7,729 nucleotides of DNA, taken from assembly GCA_937916075.1 (NCBI GenBank), contig CALGHW010000176.1, positions 1 to 7,729 of the forward strand, read 5' to 3'. This DNA comes from an uncultured Prevotella sp. Its GTDB lineage: Bacteria; Bacteroidota; Bacteroidia; Bacteroidales; Bacteroidaceae. The notes under the pieces were generated by a model that saw only the letters and a program-made list of their open reading frames with translations, did no database searches and was not told the origin of the DNA. Position 1 is the first letter of the stretch, and each line of letters starts with the position of its first letter. Both the position numbers and the translations under genes were made by a program. Positions 5,173 through 7,729 of the stretch are shown here, one piece after another.

Positions 5173-7685
5173 GAGACTGTTACGCCACTTATGTCACGCA
5201 CGGAGAAGTCAGGTTTCAGGATGATGTGCTTGAAGCCCGGACAACTGCTGTCGGGCTGGATGCCTCCTAAATTCTCATAGCACCAGGGCAACAGGTCGCC
5301 CAAGAGCATCACGTGGTTGCCACTGTTCATCGAGGGATTGGCCGTGTTTCCGTTCCAGAGTTCCCAAATGGTGGTGGCGCCATTTTTGACCATATAGCCC
5401 CATCCGGGATAAGTGTCGGTCGTGGCCAACCGATAGGCAATATCCGAACGTCCCACAGACGACAGGTAGCGCATGATCCACTGGATGCCGATGACACCTG
5501 CAGAGAGGTGGGTATCATTCTTGGTCACGATGGTTTCCAAAAGATGGGCGCGCACGGTGTCTTCCAGGTCAGCGGGCACCATGCCCATGGCCAGCGGCAA
5601 CAGGTTGGCCGTGACGGTGGCGTTGGCATAGTTGCCGTCCTTGAGATAAGTGTTGTTGACAGCGGCAAGCGTGGCGGCAGCCTCGGCTTCAAAATAGGCT
5701 GCGTCGGACTTCTGACCGAACTGGCGGGCATAGCGGCCCATCAGCTGGCAGAGGTAATAATAATAGGTAGACGAGATGAGCTGACCGTCGGTCTGGCGGG
5801 CGGGGTCCTTGCTGTGTACCAGCTGCGGTGATTCGGGCGGCACGCACCAGTCGCCATAGCGGTCGTAAGGCACCAGTCCGTCCTTATAGTTCTTACGGCG
5901 TATCATCGTCAAGAAATTCTTGATGGCCGTATAACTGTCGGCCATCGGGCGAAGGTCGCCATACTGCCGGTAGAGCATATCGCAGACAAAGGGGAAAGCG
6001 GCCGGCCACGTCACGTTGGTATTATACAGTCGCCAATAGGCGGGCGTGACATCGCTGATACGTCCGTCGGGTAGCTGACCGTCACGGAGATCACGGGTCC
6101 ACTTGGTGTAAAGACTGTGGTTGTTCATCAGATAGCTCTCGCCCAGACAGCCAGTGGTGCGGTCGCCCAACCAGGGCATCCGCTCGTCGCGCTGCGGACA
6201 GTCGATGGGCATGCCCTTATAGTTGCTCCGCACGCCCCGACGGGCATTGTCCACGATACGGTTGAGCATGTCATGGCCCTCGCGGTCGGTCACGCTGAAG
6301 TCGGTATGGGCATCGTCCATCTGGTCGGCTATCAGTTCACGGCTGATTTGGTCGGGAGTCAACTGGTCCACGCCCGTCACCTCCACATAGCGGAACCCAT
6401 AGTAGGTAAACTCTGGCATCCACTCAGCCGGTCTTCCGTCTGACACATAACGAGCCGTGGCCTCGGCACTGCGCAGGTTGGCCACATAGAGCGTGCTGTC
6501 GCCCGCCTGGAGGAGTTCGGCATGGCGGATGCATACCGTGTCGCCCTGGGCTGTATGGCCCATCCGCAACCTGACGCGTCCGGCATTGTTGGTGCCAAAA
6601 TCCACAATATAGCGCCGGCCATACCGGTGTACGGCCACGGGACGCTCAGTCTGATAGACACTCATGTTGGGCGCCAAGGCCCCACAGAGCACGCCGCCTG
6701 GAGCCGCCATAGCCTGAGCCTTCATCCACCGGGCATCGTCATAGCCGGGACGGTCCCAGCCGTCCATACGCCGGTTGGCATCATAAAGCTCACCGTCATA
6801 CTCATTGGCATAGCGCACCGGGCCGTCGGCCCAGACACGCCAGGAGGAGTCGGTGACCACGGTATCCGCCGTGCCGTCAGCATACTCAATGATGAGATTG
6901 GCACGGAGCCGGGGCTGTCCGTAGGTGGTACGGACATTGGTCTGGAAATTTTGGGTCTGGGCGAAATAATGGCCTCCCTCCAGGGTGACACCAATGGCAT
7001 TGTCACGGTCCAGAAGCGTGGTCACGTCATAGCTGTCGTAAGCCACCGTCTTGGTATAGTCGGTGGGCAAGGGGGTGAGCACCTCATGCCCCACCCGACG
7101 GCCGTTGACTGACAAGGTGTAACAGCCCAAGCCCGATATATATATCATGGCCCGACGCACAGGCACTTGTCTGGCAGAAAAGGTTTTGCGGAGATAGCGG
7201 GCCGAGAGGCGGCTATGGCGCTCCACCCGGTCCCAGACCATCAAGCTGTCGATGCCTATCCACTGGCCTGCCCAATGGTCGGGGGTGAGCAGTCCGGTAG
7301 ACCAGGTAGCCACCGGGCTCCATGCTGTTGTTCCCCGATTGGTTGTAACACGCGCCTTCCAATAATAAGCCTGTCCGGGGCGCAACTGTATCGTCCCCGG
7401 CAGAGCCACCCACTGCGAGCTGTCCGACTTGACAATACCGCTGTTCCATACATCTCCTTCGCCACGCTCTATCTTTTCCCGTGTCGAAGCCACCAGTATC
7501 TGATAAGATTTCTGCAGGACATTTTTCCGGTCTGACAAAATCTGCCATCCGAAACGGGGCTTCATGACATCCATCCCCACGGGGGCTACCCTACCCTCTA
7601 CGGTGAGGTGGGTCAGCTCCACCTTGGCCTGACCAACGGAAACAGCCAACCACAAGGCGGCCCATAAAACATGCTTTTTGTTCAT
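5133..7685 (-). CDS. Secreted GH78 alpha-L-rhamnosidase, frameshifted near the C-terminus
   Basis: Hydrolyses terminal alpha-L-rhamnosyl residues with inversion; in this phylum it typically acts on pectic rhamnogalacturonan in the periplasm. As it stands the frame gives 850 residues. Residues 1-20 (MNKKHVLWAALWLAVSVGQA) are a signal peptide, so ATG 7685 was chosen over the in-frame GTG at 7694. Then come a fibronectin-like N-terminal domain (about 22-130), beta-sandwich domains (about 165-440) and the (alpha/alpha)6 catalytic barrel (about 455-805). The family signature DCPQRDERMPWLGD lies at 495-508, with Glu501 as likely general acid; the likely general base is Glu775 in TTIWELWNG. The C-terminal domain begins at about 815 (PGFKHIILKPDFSVRDISGVTVS), then the frame ends in an unrelated stretch, ELSTALIHGRTG. 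The true continuation is in another frame (4993-5172). About five residues appear to be missing, so a deletion of about 16 bp (3n+1) near 5170-5175 is likely. The catalytic part is intact; folding of the truncated product is uncertain. Confidence 0.9.
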   Translation of the reverse strand: MNKKHVLWAALWLAVSVGQAKVELTHLTVEGRVAPVGMDVMKPRFGWQILSDRKNVLQKSYQILVASTREKIERGEGDVWNSGIVKSDSSQWVALPGTIQLRPGQAYYWKARVTTNRGTTAWSPVATWSTGLLTPDHWAGQWIGIDSLMVWDRVERHSRLSARYLRKTFSARQVPVRRAMIYISGLGCYTLSVNGRRVGHEVLTPLPTDYTKTVAYDSYDVTTLLDRDNAIGVTLEGGHYFAQTQNFQTNVRTTYGQPRLRANLIIEYADGTADTVVTDSSWRVWADGPVRYANEYDGELYDANRRMDGWDRPGYDDARWMKAQAMAAPGGVLCGALAPNMSVYQTERPVAVHRYGRRYIVDFGTNNAGRVRLRMGHTAQGDTVCIRHAELLQAGDSTLYVANLRSAEATARYVSDGRPAEWMPEFTYYGFRYVEVTGVDQLTPDQISRELIADQMDDAHTDFSVTDREGHDMLNRIVDNARRGVRSNYKGMPIDCPQRDERMPWLGDRTTGCLGESYLMNNHSLYTKWTRDLRDGQLPDGRISDVTPAYWRLYNTNVTWPAAFPFVCDMLYRQYGDLRPMADSYTAIKNFLTMIRRKNYKDGLVPYDRYGDWCVPPESPQLVHSKDPARQTDGQLISSTYYYYLCQLMGRYARQFGQKSDAAYFEAEAAATLAAVNNTYLKDGNYANATVTANLLPLAMGMVPADLEDTVRAHLLETIVTKNDTHLSAGVIGIQWIMRYLSSVGRSDIAYRLATTDTYPGWGYMVKNGATTIWELWNGNTANPSMNSGNHVMLLGDLLPWCYENLGGIQPDSSCPGFKHIILKPDFSVRDISGVTVSELSTALIHGRTG

Positions 7686-7695
7686 GATTGTCACC

Positions 7696-7729
7696 TTACT
7701 TGCGTTTCAGCTCAAACTTGTCGATATCC
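7696..7729 (-). CDS. C-terminal end of an upstream operon gene (partial)
   Basis: Only the last ten codons and the stop are in the window; they read DIDKFELKRK and end with TAA at 7696-7698. The stop is 10 bp before the rhamnosidase ATG, so the two genes are almost certainly cotranscribed. A closing I-D-x-x-E-L pattern is common at the end of carbohydrate-binding or galactose-binding beta-sandwich domains, which would suit a glycan-degradation operon, but ten residues cannot establish a family. Confidence 0.6.
   Translation of the reverse strand, partial: DIDKFELKRK

Noticed and set aside
5133..5193. Programmed -1 ribosomal frameshifting as an explanation for the two GH78 frames.
   Set aside because: The overlap of the two frames contains no slippery heptamer of the X-XXY-YYZ type, and residues expected from the family seem to be missing at the join, which fits a deletion better.

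Overview
The window looks like a chromosomal segment from a member of the Bacteroidota, most likely Prevotella or Bacteroides. GC-rich genes alternate with AT-rich spacers. Two promoters fit the Bacteroidota pattern TTTG-N20-TAnnTTTG, Shine-Dalgarno sites are not evident, and the protein families are typical of that group. The genus is an inference; no rRNA or other marker is present.

Left part (1-1747, + strand): a compact cassette of three overlapping genes. They encode a membrane-anchored SPFH/band 7 protein, a small Arc-type ribbon-helix-helix (RHH) DNA-binding protein and a four-helix membrane protein of unknown function. The promoter is covered by two perfect inverted repeats. A third dyad with the same 8-7-8 layout as one of them lies just after the last gene. 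This is the least understood part of the window and the best candidate for an undescribed system: a membrane complex whose operon may be controlled by its own RHH protein.

Middle part (1847-3543, - strand): two ribosome-related genes, frr (ribosome recycling factor, with a clear promoter) followed by rsgA (30S-maturation GTPase). Between them is a 70-bp imperfect palindrome followed by T6, which reads as a terminator on the - strand but ends only a few bases before the rsgA start. A second strong terminator follows rsgA and has the rsgA stop codon in its loop.

Right part (3578-7729, - strand): the end of a polysaccharide-degradation operon. Its order of transcription is an unidentified upstream gene (only its last codons are visible), a secreted GH78 alpha-L-rhamnosidase and a secreted two-domain esterase (alpha/beta hydrolase plus SGNH hydrolase). 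Together these suggest removal of rhamnose and acyl groups from a decorated plant polysaccharide such as pectin. The GH78 reading frame is broken close to its C-terminus: the last ~60 codons of a recognisable GH78 C-terminal domain continue in another frame up to a stop that overlaps the esterase start codon.

There is no gene-free stretch above 300 bases. I saw no tRNA, rRNA, CRISPR array, insertion sequence or riboswitch.
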